From assembly GCF_003024675.1 (NCBI RefSeq), contig NZ_PYLP01000009.1, positions 1 through 64,000 on the forward strand: 64,000 bases of DNA, written 5' to 3'. Positions 27,375 through 35,625 of the stretch are shown here, piece after piece. Position 1 is the first letter of the stretch. The number at the start of each line of letters is the position of its first letter. Position numbers and translations under genes: made by a program. Below the pieces are notes generated by a model. It searched no databases, was not told where the DNA came from, and saw only the letters and a program-made list of their open reading frames with translations. Origin of the DNA: Faecalibacillus faecis (GTDB lineage: Bacteria > Bacillota_I > Bacilli_A > Erysipelotrichales > Coprobacillaceae).

Positions 27375-27827
27375 ATGTATTGTACAAGGTGTGGTCAACA
27401 AATAGAAGAGGGAGCACGTTATTGTCCTTATTGTGGAGAAAAAATTTATAAGGAAGAATATACGTATGATCAAGCTCCTATTTATTCAAGAAGCATTCCA
27501 ATAGCCATTATTTTATCAATTGTAACTTTTGGTATTTATGGACTTTATTGGCTTTACTCACTTGCTAATGACATTAATACTTTAACTCATCAAGAACAAC
27601 CATCAGGATTTAAAGTTCTTGTTTTGACAATTATAACTTTAGGTTTTTATGAACTTTATTGGCTTTATAAAGCAGGTGAAAGAATTAATGAGTTTCAACT
27701 GGAAAGAGGAATAATCAGTGATAATTATCGCTCTCTTGTTTATTTGATTTTAGGAATTTTAGGATGGAATATCATTGCATGGGCTTTTATTCAAAATGAT
27801 TTGAATAAATATGCTTATGATTCATAA
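27375..27827 (+). CDS. Zinc-ribbon DUF4234 membrane protein
   Basis: 150 residues. The N-terminal zinc ribbon has CTRCGQ and CPYCGEK (two CxxC pairs, residues 3-21). A DUF4234-like part follows with hydrophobic segments near 40-60, 75-95 and 120-140, and the paired GIYGLYWLYSLANDIN / GFYELYWLYKAGERIN repeats typical of that family. Starts 2 nt after udk, so likely cotranscribed. Function unknown. Confidence 0.85.
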   Translation: MYCTRCGQQIEEGARYCPYCGEKIYKEEYTYDQAPIYSRSIPIAIILSIVTFGIYGLYWLYSLANDINTLTHQEQPSGFKVLVLTIITLGFYELYWLYKAGERINEFQLERGIISDNYRSLVYLILGILGWNIIAWAFIQNDLNKYAYDS

Positions 27828-27886
27828 AATAGGACTAGATATTTAGAGATGAATATGCTATATTATTGATTACGAGGTGACTTAAA

Positions 27887-28372
27887 ATGGATAAAGATAA
27901 AGTATTACTTACGAAATCTGGTGTAGAAAAACTTGAAGAAGAAAGAGATAATTTAATTAATGTTGAAAGACCTAGAGTCATTGAAGAATTACAATTAGCT
28001 CGTTCTCAAGGTGACTTATCAGAAAATGCTGATTATGATGCAGCTAGAGATAAACAAGCTCAAATTGAACAAAGAATCAAAGAAATTGAATACATGCTTC
28101 AAAATGCTGAAATCATTTCTGAAGAACAAATGGATTTAAATGTTGTTAAACCAGGGACAACAGTTACAATTTTAGATTTATCTTTAGATAATCCTGAAGA
28201 AGAAAAATATACAATTGTTGGTTCTTTTGAAACTGATCCAGTCAATGGTAAAATTTCAAATGAATCTCCACTAGCAAAAGCACTTATCGGTCATGGTGTC
28301 AATGAAATCGTGACAGTAGGGGTTGCTGAAGCATACGATGTTAAAATCGTTGATATTGAATTTACTGTATAG
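27887..28372 (+). CDS. greA: Transcription elongation factor GreA
   Basis: Rescues backtracked RNA polymerase by stimulating transcript cleavage. The N-terminal coiled coil contains ARSQGDLSENADYDAARDKQ with the acidic tip, and the C-terminal domain the usual EITVGV-like ending. 161 residues. An intrinsic terminator follows at once. Its own GAGGTGAC site precedes it. Confidence 0.97.
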   Translation: MDKDKVLLTKSGVEKLEEERDNLINVERPRVIEELQLARSQGDLSENADYDAARDKQAQIEQRIKEIEYMLQNAEIISEEQMDLNVVKPGTTVTILDLSLDNPEEEKYTIVGSFETDPVNGKISNESPLAKALIGHGVNEIVTVGVAEAYDVKIVDIEFTV

Positions 28373-28399
28373 AAAACAACATTTATTGTTGTTTTTTCT
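28373..28399 (+). terminator. Terminator of greA
   Basis: AAAACAAC (28373-28380) pairs with GTTGTTTT (28388-28395), followed by T. The 3' arm overlaps the end of the convergent gene. Confidence 0.8.
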
Positions 28400-28733
28400 T
28401 TATATATAAAAGTAGAAAATAAAGAATTAAAAGCCAAAGTGGTTTTAATAATAATGTAAATTTGAATTCTTGAAAATGAAAAATGATTTGTATGATTAAA
28501 TAAATAAAAGGGAAAATAAGGCCATGGATCCATGGTTTTTCTTTTACATTTTTAAAGAAAAACAAAGTAAAAACACTTAACAAAAAATAATTCATTATAA
28601 TTAAAAGAATGTTATAAACAAAAGATGAAACATGCATAAAGGAAAGTAAAACAGCCATAATAAAACTAACTAAAAAATAACTTACAAATAAAAAGAAATA
28701 AGCCAATAAATAAGGCATCATTATTTTTTTCAT
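28383..28733 (-). CDS. Four-helix membrane protein of unknown function
   Basis: 116 residues, mostly hydrophobic, with four predicted membrane segments (about 7-30, 36-58, 68-88, 92-110). The pattern resembles small TIGR04086-type membrane proteins of Bacillota, a weak match by eye. A strong AGGAGG site lies 5 nt before the ATG, which supports a real gene. Divergent from the DUF421 gene. Confidence 0.7.
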   Translation of the reverse strand: MKKIMMPYLLAYFFLFVSYFLVSFIMAVLLSFMHVSSFVYNILLIIMNYFLLSVFTLFFFKNVKEKPWIHGLIFPFIYLIIQIIFHFQEFKFTLLLKPLWLLILYFLLLYIKKKQQ

Positions 28734-28787
28734 AGAAACCTCCTATTAAAGAATATGAAAAAACAAAGTAAGTAGAACGGAGAAAAT

Positions 28788-29414
28788 ATGTTTAAAGTCT
28801 TTATTATCAGTGTTTTCCTTTATGTCTATCTCACAATCTTATTAAGACTTTTTGGTAAAAAAGAATTTAGTCAACTTAATGTCTTTGACTTTGTTGTTTT
28901 TTTGGTTATTGCAGAAATCACAACTATGTCTTTAGAAAGTCAAGAATTATCTGTGATAGAAAGTGTTATTGCGACAATTACACTTATTGTTTTAGATCGC
29001 GTTGAATCATTTATTACTATGCGTTCTAAAAAACTAAGAGATTTTTTTGAAGGAAGACCTTGTTATATTATTTATAAAGGAAAAATTCAATATCAAAACA
29101 TGAAAAAACTGAGATATAGCATTGATGATCTTTGTCATCATTTAAGGGTAAGTGATATTGATAGTGTATCTAAAGTTGATTTCGCGGTATTAGAAACCAA
29201 TGGATCACTTTCAGTCATTACAAAACAAGATAGCCAAACCCATTTACCAGATGCTTTAATTAGTGATGGTACAATCAATGAAGAAGCTTTACAGCTTTTA
29301 AATAAAGATGTGTCGTGGCTAAAAAATGAACTAAAGAAAAAACACATTTCTCATATAGAAGATGTGCTTTATTGTATCTTAGAAAAAAATGGTTTATATG
29401 TCATAAAAAAATAA
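28788..29414 (+). CDS. DUF421 (YetF-type) membrane protein
   Basis: 208 residues. Three N-terminal membrane segments (about 1-20, 33-50, 58-75), with LLRLFGKKEFSQLNVFDFVV typical of the family, then the cytoplasmic domain with GRPCYIIYKGKI and KVDFAVLETNGSLSVI. B. subtilis members (YetF, YrbG) have been linked to sporulation but their biochemical role is unknown. The stop codon abuts that of the convergent ZIP gene. Confidence 0.88.
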   Translation: MFKVFIISVFLYVYLTILLRLFGKKEFSQLNVFDFVVFLVIAEITTMSLESQELSVIESVIATITLIVLDRVESFITMRSKKLRDFFEGRPCYIIYKGKIQYQNMKKLRYSIDDLCHHLRVSDIDSVSKVDFAVLETNGSLSVITKQDSQTHLPDALISDGTINEEALQLLNKDVSWLKNELKKKHISHIEDVLYCILEKNGLYVIKK

Positions 29415-30194
29415 TCAGCCAAGAAGAACATCCAACATCATCATAATCATAAAGCCTACCATAAAACTCATTGTACCTACATCGATTTCTTTTAATGCAT
29501 TGGCTTCAGGAATAAGTTCTTCAATACAAACAAACATCATGGCTCCGGCAGCAAAGCTTAAAGCAAAAGGAAGAATGCTACTAAAAACTTGGGCAAAGAG
29601 AAAACCAAACAGGGCACTTGGTATTTCTACAAGGGCAGAAAACTGTCCATACATCATGGCTTTAAAACGAGATAAGCCACTTTCATGTAAAGGTAAAGAA
29701 ATTGCTGTTCCTTCAGGAAAATTTTGAATACCAATCCCAATAGATAAAATAAGTGCAGGTAATAAATTACTTTTAACACCTGCAATGGCAATGCCGACTG
29801 CTAAACCTTCGGGAATATTGTGAAGTGTCATAGCGAGTAAAAGAAGCTTGTTTTTAGAAAGTTTATTTTGAGGACCTTCTTTTTGATGAGAAATAATGTG
29901 TTCGTGAGGTAAAAACTTATCGCACAGTCTTAAAAAAAGTCCTCCAATAAAAAAGATAATAGGGATTAAAAAGAGAAGAAAAAAATGATCTTGGACTTGA
30001 TTGATTGCTGGAAGCAATAAGGAAAAGAAGGTAGCTGCAATCATAATTCCAGCTGCTAAACCTAAAGCACTGCTGATCAGTTTTTGACTTTTGTTTTTTA
30101 CAAAATAAACCAGGCTTGAACCTAAAAAAGTCATTAACCAATTAAAAAAAGAAAGAAGAAAAGCAAGTAAAAAAAGTTGAATATTTGATAACAT
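29415..30194 (-). CDS. ZIP-family metal transporter
   Basis: Eight-helix importer of divalent metal (zinc, possibly iron or manganese). The conserved metal-path motifs are LAMTLHNIPEGLAVGIA (TM4) and IGIGIQNFPEGTAISLPL (TM5). 259 residues, normal length. The GGAGG ribosome site, 6 nt before the ATG, lies in the 3' arm of a hairpin, so translation may be gated. Transcribed after the TPR gene with a 48-nt gap. Confidence 0.92.
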   Translation of the reverse strand: MLSNIQLFLLAFLLSFFNWLMTFLGSSLVYFVKNKSQKLISSALGLAAGIMIAATFFSLLLPAINQVQDHFFLLFLIPIIFFIGGLFLRLCDKFLPHEHIISHQKEGPQNKLSKNKLLLLAMTLHNIPEGLAVGIAIAGVKSNLLPALILSIGIGIQNFPEGTAISLPLHESGLSRFKAMMYGQFSALVEIPSALFGFLFAQVFSSILPFALSFAAGAMMFVCIEELIPEANALKEIDVGTMSFMVGFMIMMMLDVLLG

Positions 30195-30228
30195 AAAAGA
30201 CCTCCATAGTACAATATGAAGGTCTTTT
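30195..30228. terminator. Terminator hairpin that contains the ZIP ribosome site
   Basis: Stem 30195-30208 pairs with 30215-30228 (13 of 14). It terminates the TPR transcript on the minus strand, and its 3' arm carries the GGAGG of the ZIP gene (30201-30205). There is a T-run on both strands. Confidence 0.75.
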
Positions 30229-30242
30229 TGTTTGGTATAGGC

Positions 30243-31496
30243 TTATCTATTGATAAAGTCATAATCACTATCATCAATTGTAATTAAGATAGCTTTTTCT
30301 GTAAGACGTTGTTTTTTAGTATCGTAAGTAGGTAAGACTGTATAGTTGACACGTTCATTTCTTTCAACTTCTTCATCATAAGCAAAATCTGCTTGTCTAA
30401 AGAAAATTGGATCATGATCATAAACAGAGATGTTGCCAAATTGATTTTGTTCATTATAGTAAACAACTTTACCTGATTTACGAACTACTAAACTATCAAG
30501 GTGAGACATGATTAAATCATACATTTCATCATAAAGTGTGCTTGAATCTTTACCTTGATATTTTTCATCAATTGTAAGTGGACATTCTTTTTGATTTTCA
30601 TCACATAAAGTTTTTACAAAAGAATGAACAACTTTAATTAATAATTCATTACCATTATTTTCAACAGCTTCATTTAATCTTTGATATAAAGGAAGTTGTT
30701 CAAAGCTATATCCTTTTTCAAAGAATTCATAAAGTAAATAAGCATTTGCTTCTTTTGTTTTACCTACAGTAACATTTGTTTTATATAAAACTTCATAGAA
30801 GTTAACACCTTTAATACGATTATGTAAAGAAATAAATTCTCTGTTAGCTTCATCGTATTCTTTTAATTCTAATAAAGCACAACCTCTATAATATTTAATC
30901 CATTGTAAAGCATTATAATGCCATTTGAGTGGTGTTGCTAATGCTTGGTTTGCACATTCAACACAGGCTTTATATTGTTTTGTTTCAAATAAAGCACGTA
31001 CTTTTAATCTAAAGTATCTTTCTTTAAATGATTCAAATTCTTTACCCTCTTTATTAACAAAAGGTTTATCAGATAATAATTTAATATCTAATTTATTAAG
31101 CATTTTAATCATTAAATCATAATTGATTGGTGTTTGGCTTAAAGCATATTTGATAGCTCTGTTGATTGCTGGTTCAACTGGAGAGTATTTTTCTTGTTTA
31201 CAGATATTTAAAATGTCTTCTAGAATATCAAAGAAGAGATTTTCTTTTTCTTTGATTTTTTCATCATCAATATTAATAAACTTATTGTATAAAGCATATC
31301 CATATTGATTAATATATCCTTTTAAAGATGGAGCCATTTGTAAAAATGTACTTCCTACTTCAATCGCATCATCATTTCTGTTGTTGTTTTTTAATAATTT
31401 AATAAAGTCATTGGCTTCAAATTCATTGAAAGAAGCAGCATCTTCATTGAATTTATTAAAATATCTTTCAATACTTTTTAATTCGTTTTCGTTCAT
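30243..31496 (-). CDS. Tetratricopeptide-repeat protein of unknown function
   Basis: About 417 residues. Helical repeats of TPR type are visible, for example AIEVGSTFLQMAPSLKGYIN, CVECANQALATPLKWHYNAL and YRGCALLELKEYDEANREF. The last 90 residues appear to be a separate beta-rich domain with GKVVYYNEQNQFGNISVYD, somewhat like an OB or cold-shock fold. The first six codons of the longest frame contain the GAGGTGA ribosome site; the ATG at 31496 is preferred. A scaffold or RNA-linked role is possible but unproven. Confidence 0.75.
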   Translation of the reverse strand: MNENELKSIERYFNKFNEDAASFNEFEANDFIKLLKNNNRNDDAIEVGSTFLQMAPSLKGYINQYGYALYNKFINIDDEKIKEKENLFFDILEDILNICKQEKYSPVEPAINRAIKYALSQTPINYDLMIKMLNKLDIKLLSDKPFVNKEGKEFESFKERYFRLKVRALFETKQYKACVECANQALATPLKWHYNALQWIKYYRGCALLELKEYDEANREFISLHNRIKGVNFYEVLYKTNVTVGKTKEANAYLLYEFFEKGYSFEQLPLYQRLNEAVENNGNELLIKVVHSFVKTLCDENQKECPLTIDEKYQGKDSSTLYDEMYDLIMSHLDSLVVRKSGKVVYYNEQNQFGNISVYDHDPIFFRQADFAYDEEVERNERVNYTVLPTYDTKKQRLTEKAILITIDDSDYDFINR

Positions 31497-31545
31497 AAAA
31501 ATCACCTCGTTCACTATTATATCATTTATTTACCATGAATAACAT

Positions 31546-31581
31546 AAAATGTTTTTAAAAACATTTTTAATATGCTATAAT
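31546..31581 (+). promoter_or_regulatory. pnp promoter with overlapping palindrome
   Basis: TATAAT at 31576-31581 with TGC extension. A perfect 22-bp palindrome (31546-31567, AAAATGTTTTT arm) covers the -35 position. It could be an operator or just AT-rich curvature; it also lies upstream of the divergent TPR gene. Confidence 0.45.
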
Positions 31582-31607
31582 AATGCAGAAAATTAAGAGG
31601 TGAAAAA

Positions 31608-33749
31608 ATGAGTAAACAAGTGTTTAGTACAGATTTTTACGGGAAAAATCTGACAGTAGAAGTAGGAGAGTTAGCAAAACAAGCTAACGGTAGTGTTTTA
31701 GTAAGATATGATGATACAGTCATCTTATCAACAGCTGTTGCTGGAAAAGAACCAAAAAGTGTAGATTTCTTTCCACTAACAGTTACATATGAAGAAAAAT
31801 TATATTCTGTGGGTAAAATTCCAGGAGGATTCTTAAAAAGAGAAGGACGTCCAAGTGAACATGGAACTTTAACTGCAAGAATGATTGATAGACCAATTCG
31901 TCCATTATTTGCAGATGGATTTAGAAATGAAGTGCAAGTTGTTAATACTGTGTTATCGGTAGATCAACAAGCTTCTCCAGAAATGGCCGCAATGTTAGGG
32001 GCTTCTCTAGCATTATGCGTTTCTGATATTCCTTTCAATGGGCCAATCGCTGGTGTTAATGTTGGTTTAATTGATGGTGAATTTACAATCAATGCTGGTC
32101 CTGAAGAAATGGAAAGAAGTTTAATCAACTTAGAAGTAGCAGGAACAAAAGATGCTATCAACATGGTTGAAGCTGATGCTAAAGAAGTTGATGAAGATAC
32201 AATGTTAAATGCTTTAATGTTTGGACATGAAGCAATTAAAGAATTAATTGCTTTTGAAGAAAAAGTGGTTGAAGCATGTGGTAAAGAAAAAATCGAAATT
32301 CCATTATTTGAATTAGATGAAGCTTTAGTTCAAGAAATTACAGATTTATGTAATGATGAAATGGTTGCTGCTGTATCTATTCCAGGAAAACTTGAAAGAT
32401 ATGCTGCCATTGATGAAATCATGGATCGTGTAACTGCACAATATGATGAAAAAGAATATGCAGATGAAGAAACAAAAGAATCTGTCATGAAACAAGTTGG
32501 AATCATCTTACATGACTTAGAAAAAAATGAAGTAAGACGTTTAATTACTGAAGAAAAAATTAGACCAGATGGTCGTAAAATTGACGAAGTACGTCCATTA
32601 AATGCACAAGTTGATTTATTGCCAAGAGTTCATGGTTCTGCTTTATTTACAAGAGGTGAAACACAAGTTTTATCTGTATGTACATTAGGAGCTATGGGAG
32701 AAGTTCAAAAAATCGATGGTTTAGGATTAGAAGATCAAAAACGTTTTATGCATCATTATAACTTCCCACCATATTCAGTTGGTGAAACAGGAAGAATGGG
32801 TGCTCCAGGACGTCGTGAAATTGGACATGGTGCTTTAGGAGAAAGAGCTTTAGCACAAGTTATCCCAAGTGAAAAAGATTTCCCATATACAATTCGTGTT
32901 GTTTCTGAAGTCTTAGAATCAAATGGATCAAGTTCACAAGCATCTATTTGTGCTTCATCAATGGCTTTAATGACTGCTGGTGTACCAATTTCAAATCCAG
33001 TTTCTGGAGTTGCGATGGGACTTGTTAAAAAAGGTGACGATTATACAATCTTAACTGATATCCAAGGTATGGAAGACCACTTAGGAGATATGGATTTCAA
33101 AGTAGCTGGTACTAAAAACGGTATTTGTGCTTTACAAATGGATATCAAAATTGACGGTATTACAAAAGAAATCTTACAAGAAGCTTTAGCACAAGCAAAA
33201 GTAGGACGTGCTCAAATCATGGATTGTATGTTAGGAGCAATTCCTGCACCACGTGATCATTTATCTAAATACGCACCAAAAATGCATGTTATGCATATTG
33301 ATCCAGAACAAATTAGAGATGTTATTGGACGTGGTGGAGAAACAATTAATGAAATCATTGAAAAATCAAATGATGTTAAAATTGATATTGATCAAGACGG
33401 TACAGTGGTTATCTACCATAGTGATCAAGAAGCCATCGACACAGCTGTTTCTTTAATTGAAAGAATTGTTAAAAAAGCTGAAGTTGGTGAAATCTATGAT
33501 GGAACAATCGCACGTGTAAATGATAACTATGCATTCGTTACTTTATTTGAAGGTACAGATGGATTCTTACATATTTCTGATTGGTCTTATGAAAGAACAA
33601 GCAAAATGCAAGATGTATGTAAGGCAGGAGATGTCATCAAAGTAAAAGTTACTAAAGTTGATGAAAAAGGTAAAGTTAATGTTTCTAGAAAAGCATTACT
33701 TCCAAAACCAGTTAAAAAAGAAGAAAAAATTGAAAAAAATGAAAAATAA
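31608..33749 (+). CDS. pnp: Polynucleotide phosphorylase
   Basis: 3'-5' phosphorolytic exoribonuclease in mRNA decay. Two RNase PH domains (about 1-230 and 310-540, the second with [20 protein letters not shown] and GIAMGL-like loop GVAMGL), then a KH domain with [11 protein letters not shown] and an S1 domain ending in [10 protein letters not shown]. 713 residues, full length. The 3' end overlaps maf by 11 nt. Confidence 0.98.
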   Translation: MSKQVFSTDFYGKNLTVEVGELAKQANGSVLVRYDDTVILSTAVAGKEPKSVDFFPLTVTYEEKLYSVGKIPGGFLKREGRPSEHGTLTARMIDRPIRPLFADGFRNEVQVVNTVLSVDQQASPEMAAMLGASLALCVSDIPFNGPIAGVNVGLIDGEFTINAGPEEMERSLINLEVAGTKDAINMVEADAKEVDEDTMLNALMFGHEAIKELIAFEEKVVEACGKEKIEIPLFELDEALVQEITDLCNDEMVAAVSIPGKLERYAAIDEIMDRVTAQYDEKEYADEETKESVMKQVGIILHDLEKNEVRRLITEEKIRPDGRKIDEVRPLNAQVDLLPRVHGSALFTRGETQVLSVCTLGAMGEVQKIDGLGLEDQKRFMHHYNFPPYSVGETGRMGAPGRREIGHGALGERALAQVIPSEKDFPYTIRVVSEVLESNGSSSQASICASSMALMTAGVPISNPVSGVAMGLVKKGDDYTILTDIQGMEDHLGDMDFKVAGTKNGICALQMDIKIDGITKEILQEALAQAKVGRAQIMDCMLGAIPAPRDHLSKYAPKMHVMHIDPEQIRDVIGRGGETINEIIEKSNDVKIDIDQDGTVVIYHSDQEAIDTAVSLIERIVKKAEVGEIYDGTIARVNDNYAFVTLFEGTDGFLHISDWSYERTSKMQDVCKAGDVIKVKVTKVDEKGKVNVSRKALLPKPVKKEEKIEKNEK

Positions 33750-34293
33750 AATCATACTTGCAAGTAGTTCTCCAAGAAGAAAAGAACTTTTCGATAAATA
33801 TGGAATAGACTATACAGTAGATTTTGTAGAAACAGAAGAAGTGTTAGACGAAAGTTTAACACTTTTTAAAAGACTAGAAAACATTGCTTTACAAAAAGCT
33901 AAACCACTTCAAATAAAATATCCAAATAATATTATCATTTCAGCAGATACCATGGTAACCTTTCAAGATGAAATGTTAGGAAAACCAAAAGATCGAGAAG
34001 ACGCTAAAAGAATGCTTAATATGTTATCAAATAATAAACAAGTTGTTATTACGGCAGTATGTGTTATTAAAGATCAACAAATCACAACATTTACAGATGC
34101 GACAACTGTTACATTTAAAGAATTATCTAATCAAGAAATTGAAGATTATCTTGATACAAATGAATGGCAAGGCAAAGCGGGTGCTTATGCAATCCAAGGC
34201 ATTGCTTCGAAGTTTGTAGAAAAGATTGATGGGGATTTAGAAAATGTCATTGGAATGCCAATGTATAAAGTTATCAAATATTTAGAAGCTTAA
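33739..34293 (+). CDS. maf: Maf-type nucleotide pyrophosphatase
   Basis: Hydrolyses dTTP/UTP and modified nucleotides, also tied to septum control. The N terminus [18 protein letters not shown] is the family signature; [20 protein letters not shown] carries the catalytic Asp; [19 protein letters not shown] is the C-terminal signature. 184 residues. Longer in-frame starts lie deep inside pnp; the ATG at 33739 is preferred. Confidence 0.95.
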   Translation: MKNKIILASSSPRRKELFDKYGIDYTVDFVETEEVLDESLTLFKRLENIALQKAKPLQIKYPNNIIISADTMVTFQDEMLGKPKDREDAKRMLNMLSNNKQVVITAVCVIKDQQITTFTDATTVTFKELSNQEIEDYLDTNEWQGKAGAYAIQGIASKFVEKIDGDLENVIGMPMYKVIKYLEA

Positions 34294-34314
34294 CGAGAAA
34301 TCGTTAAGTTTTTT
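34289..34314 (+). terminator. Terminator of pnp-maf
   Basis: CTTAACGA (34289-34296) pairs with TCGTTAAG (34301-34308) with a GAAA loop, then T6. Confidence 0.9.
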
Positions 34315-34370
34315 CTTTACTATGATATAATTAAGTAAATAGAAAAGGTTCAAAAAGGAGGAAAAATATT

Positions 34371-34679
34371 ATGAATAATTTTGCAGAGATTGTAAGAGTA
34401 GGCATTATTACAGGACTTGGCGTGGTTTTAATGATTATAGCTCTTTTAATAGCAAATGGGAACTCGTTTCTAACAAAAGGAATGAACAAGAAGTATACAA
34501 ATGAATCTGTTAGAGATTATTGTAAGAGTAATTGTTTGGGACAAATTATTTTTTCTTTAGGTCTTATTTTAGAAGGTATCTTTTCTAAAGAAATATTTTA
34601 TTATTTAGGAGTTGGATGTTTATTTTTTGGAACAATAATTATGGTGGCTGCTTCTAAAAAATTAGTAAAAAGAGTATGA
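34371..34679 (+). CDS. DUF3784-like small membrane protein
   Basis: 102 residues with three membrane segments (about 8-30, 54-72, 75-93). The start NSFLTKGMNKKYTNESVRDY after the first helix resembles DUF3784 proteins. AAGGAGG precedes the ATG. It stands alone with a terminator downstream. Function unknown. Confidence 0.75.
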   Translation: MNNFAEIVRVGIITGLGVVLMIIALLIANGNSFLTKGMNKKYTNESVRDYCKSNCLGQIIFSLGLILEGIFSKEIFYYLGVGCLFFGTIIMVAASKKLVKRV

Positions 34680-34730
34680 TGATTATATTATTCAAATGGT
34701 TCTGACATGAAATTAAAATAGTATAAATAA

Positions 34731-34766
34731 AAACAGATTTCACAAATATTAGAAATCTGTTTTTTT
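34731..34766 (+). terminator. Terminator after the DUF3784-like gene
   Basis: Stem 34731-34741 pairs with 34752-34762 (11 bp), followed by T-run. Confidence 0.85.
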
Positions 34767-34783
34767 ACTATAGCTACTAAAGG

Positions 34784-34936
34784 AACTTGAAAAAAGCATT
34801 AGATGAGTTATCTAACAAAGCTATTCAACAAATCAAAGATAATAAATATGGTTATGAATTAAAAGGAAAAGTCATCTATATAGGTCTAGCACATCATGGT
34901 AAAGATGTAAACATTAAATGGGAAAACAAAAGATAG
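34784..34936 (+). pseudogene. C-terminal remnant of an AAA-ATPase-like / PD-(D/E)XK protein
   Basis: A 50-codon open frame without start codon or ribosome site. It encodes LKKALDELSNKAIQQIKDN, then KYGYELKGKVIYIGLAHHGK and a short tail. This resembles the last part of the PDDEXK_9 nuclease-like domain found at the end of AAA-ATPase-like (DUF1703) proteins, where AxxQI-(D/E)-xKYA-ELKG...GIAF-GK is typical. The ATPase part is absent and a stop codon lies directly upstream. It is followed by a good terminator. Read as a degraded remnant. Confidence 0.6.
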
Positions 34937-34942
34937 TCTTAT

Positions 34943-34968
34943 AAAGCTCGTTTTGTACGAGCTTTTAA
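34943..34968 (+). terminator. Terminator after the nuclease-domain remnant
   Basis: AAAGCTCGT (34943-34951) pairs with ACGAGCTTT (34957-34965), then a short T-run. Confidence 0.8.
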
Positions 34969-35073
34969 TATCTTATTATATTTTTTTGATTCCATTAAGA
35001 ACAATCAGTCTGTATAGTTCGTTTTTCACAAGATTTACACAAGTATAATTTATAATATATCCTCAGAGAGGTT

Positions 35074-35475
35074 ATGATAAGGAAAAAAATAGATCTTTAT
35101 TTGATATATCTATATTATGCTTTAGAAGCTTGTCTTTATATCGGTTATAGACTTTGGACAATTTATGGATGCACAGAAAAAGGGGCTGGAGTTTATACTT
35201 TTTTAGTGATTTTGTTTAATTTTTATTCAACTTTATGTTTACTTTATGTAACATTACAGGCCTACATGCGAAGAAAAAAAATCTCAATTAATATAAAAAG
35301 AAATACAATTTTGTTATTAATGATTCTTCTTTTTGATTTGTTAGTTTATGGTTTTGATCGAATTTTAACAATGTTTTCAAACAATCCACAGTTTTATATG
35401 ATTTGTTTTATGTGTTTAGCACATGCTAAAATTTATATAAGAGATAAAAGAAAACCTTTAAGAAATGAGGAATAG
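35074..35475 (+). CDS. Hydrophobic membrane protein of unknown function
   Basis: 133 residues with three or four membrane segments (about 8-26, 38-62, 77-95 and 106-122) and a basic tail. GAGAGG lies only 2 nt before the ATG, so the true start is slightly uncertain. The 150 nt that follow hold only a 16-codon ORF at 35476-35526 of doubtful reality. I do not recognise the family. Confidence 0.6.
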   Translation: MIRKKIDLYLIYLYYALEACLYIGYRLWTIYGCTEKGAGVYTFLVILFNFYSTLCLLYVTLQAYMRRKKISINIKRNTILLLMILLFDLLVYGFDRILTMFSNNPQFYMICFMCLAHAKIYIRDKRKPLRNEE

Positions 35476-35625
35476 ATGAAAAAATATAAAATTCTTTTTT
35501 TAATCAATTTTAAAAAAAGCACATAATATCAAGGAATTCCACGCTTCGTAGACATATTCTCTAGATGAAATGTTGTATCTTTTAAAGAAAGTTTTTAGTA
35601 TGATAGGTGTAAGGGAGTTGTTTAT

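Noticed and set aside
30195-30228. Metal-binding riboswitch (czcD/NiCo or yybP-like) for the ZIP gene
   Set aside because: Only one simple hairpin is present; the conserved multi-helix cores of those riboswitches are not seen.
35476-35526. 16-codon ORF after the 35074 gene
   Set aside because: Lysine-rich AT sequence, no conserved features and a poor ribosome site; could be chance.
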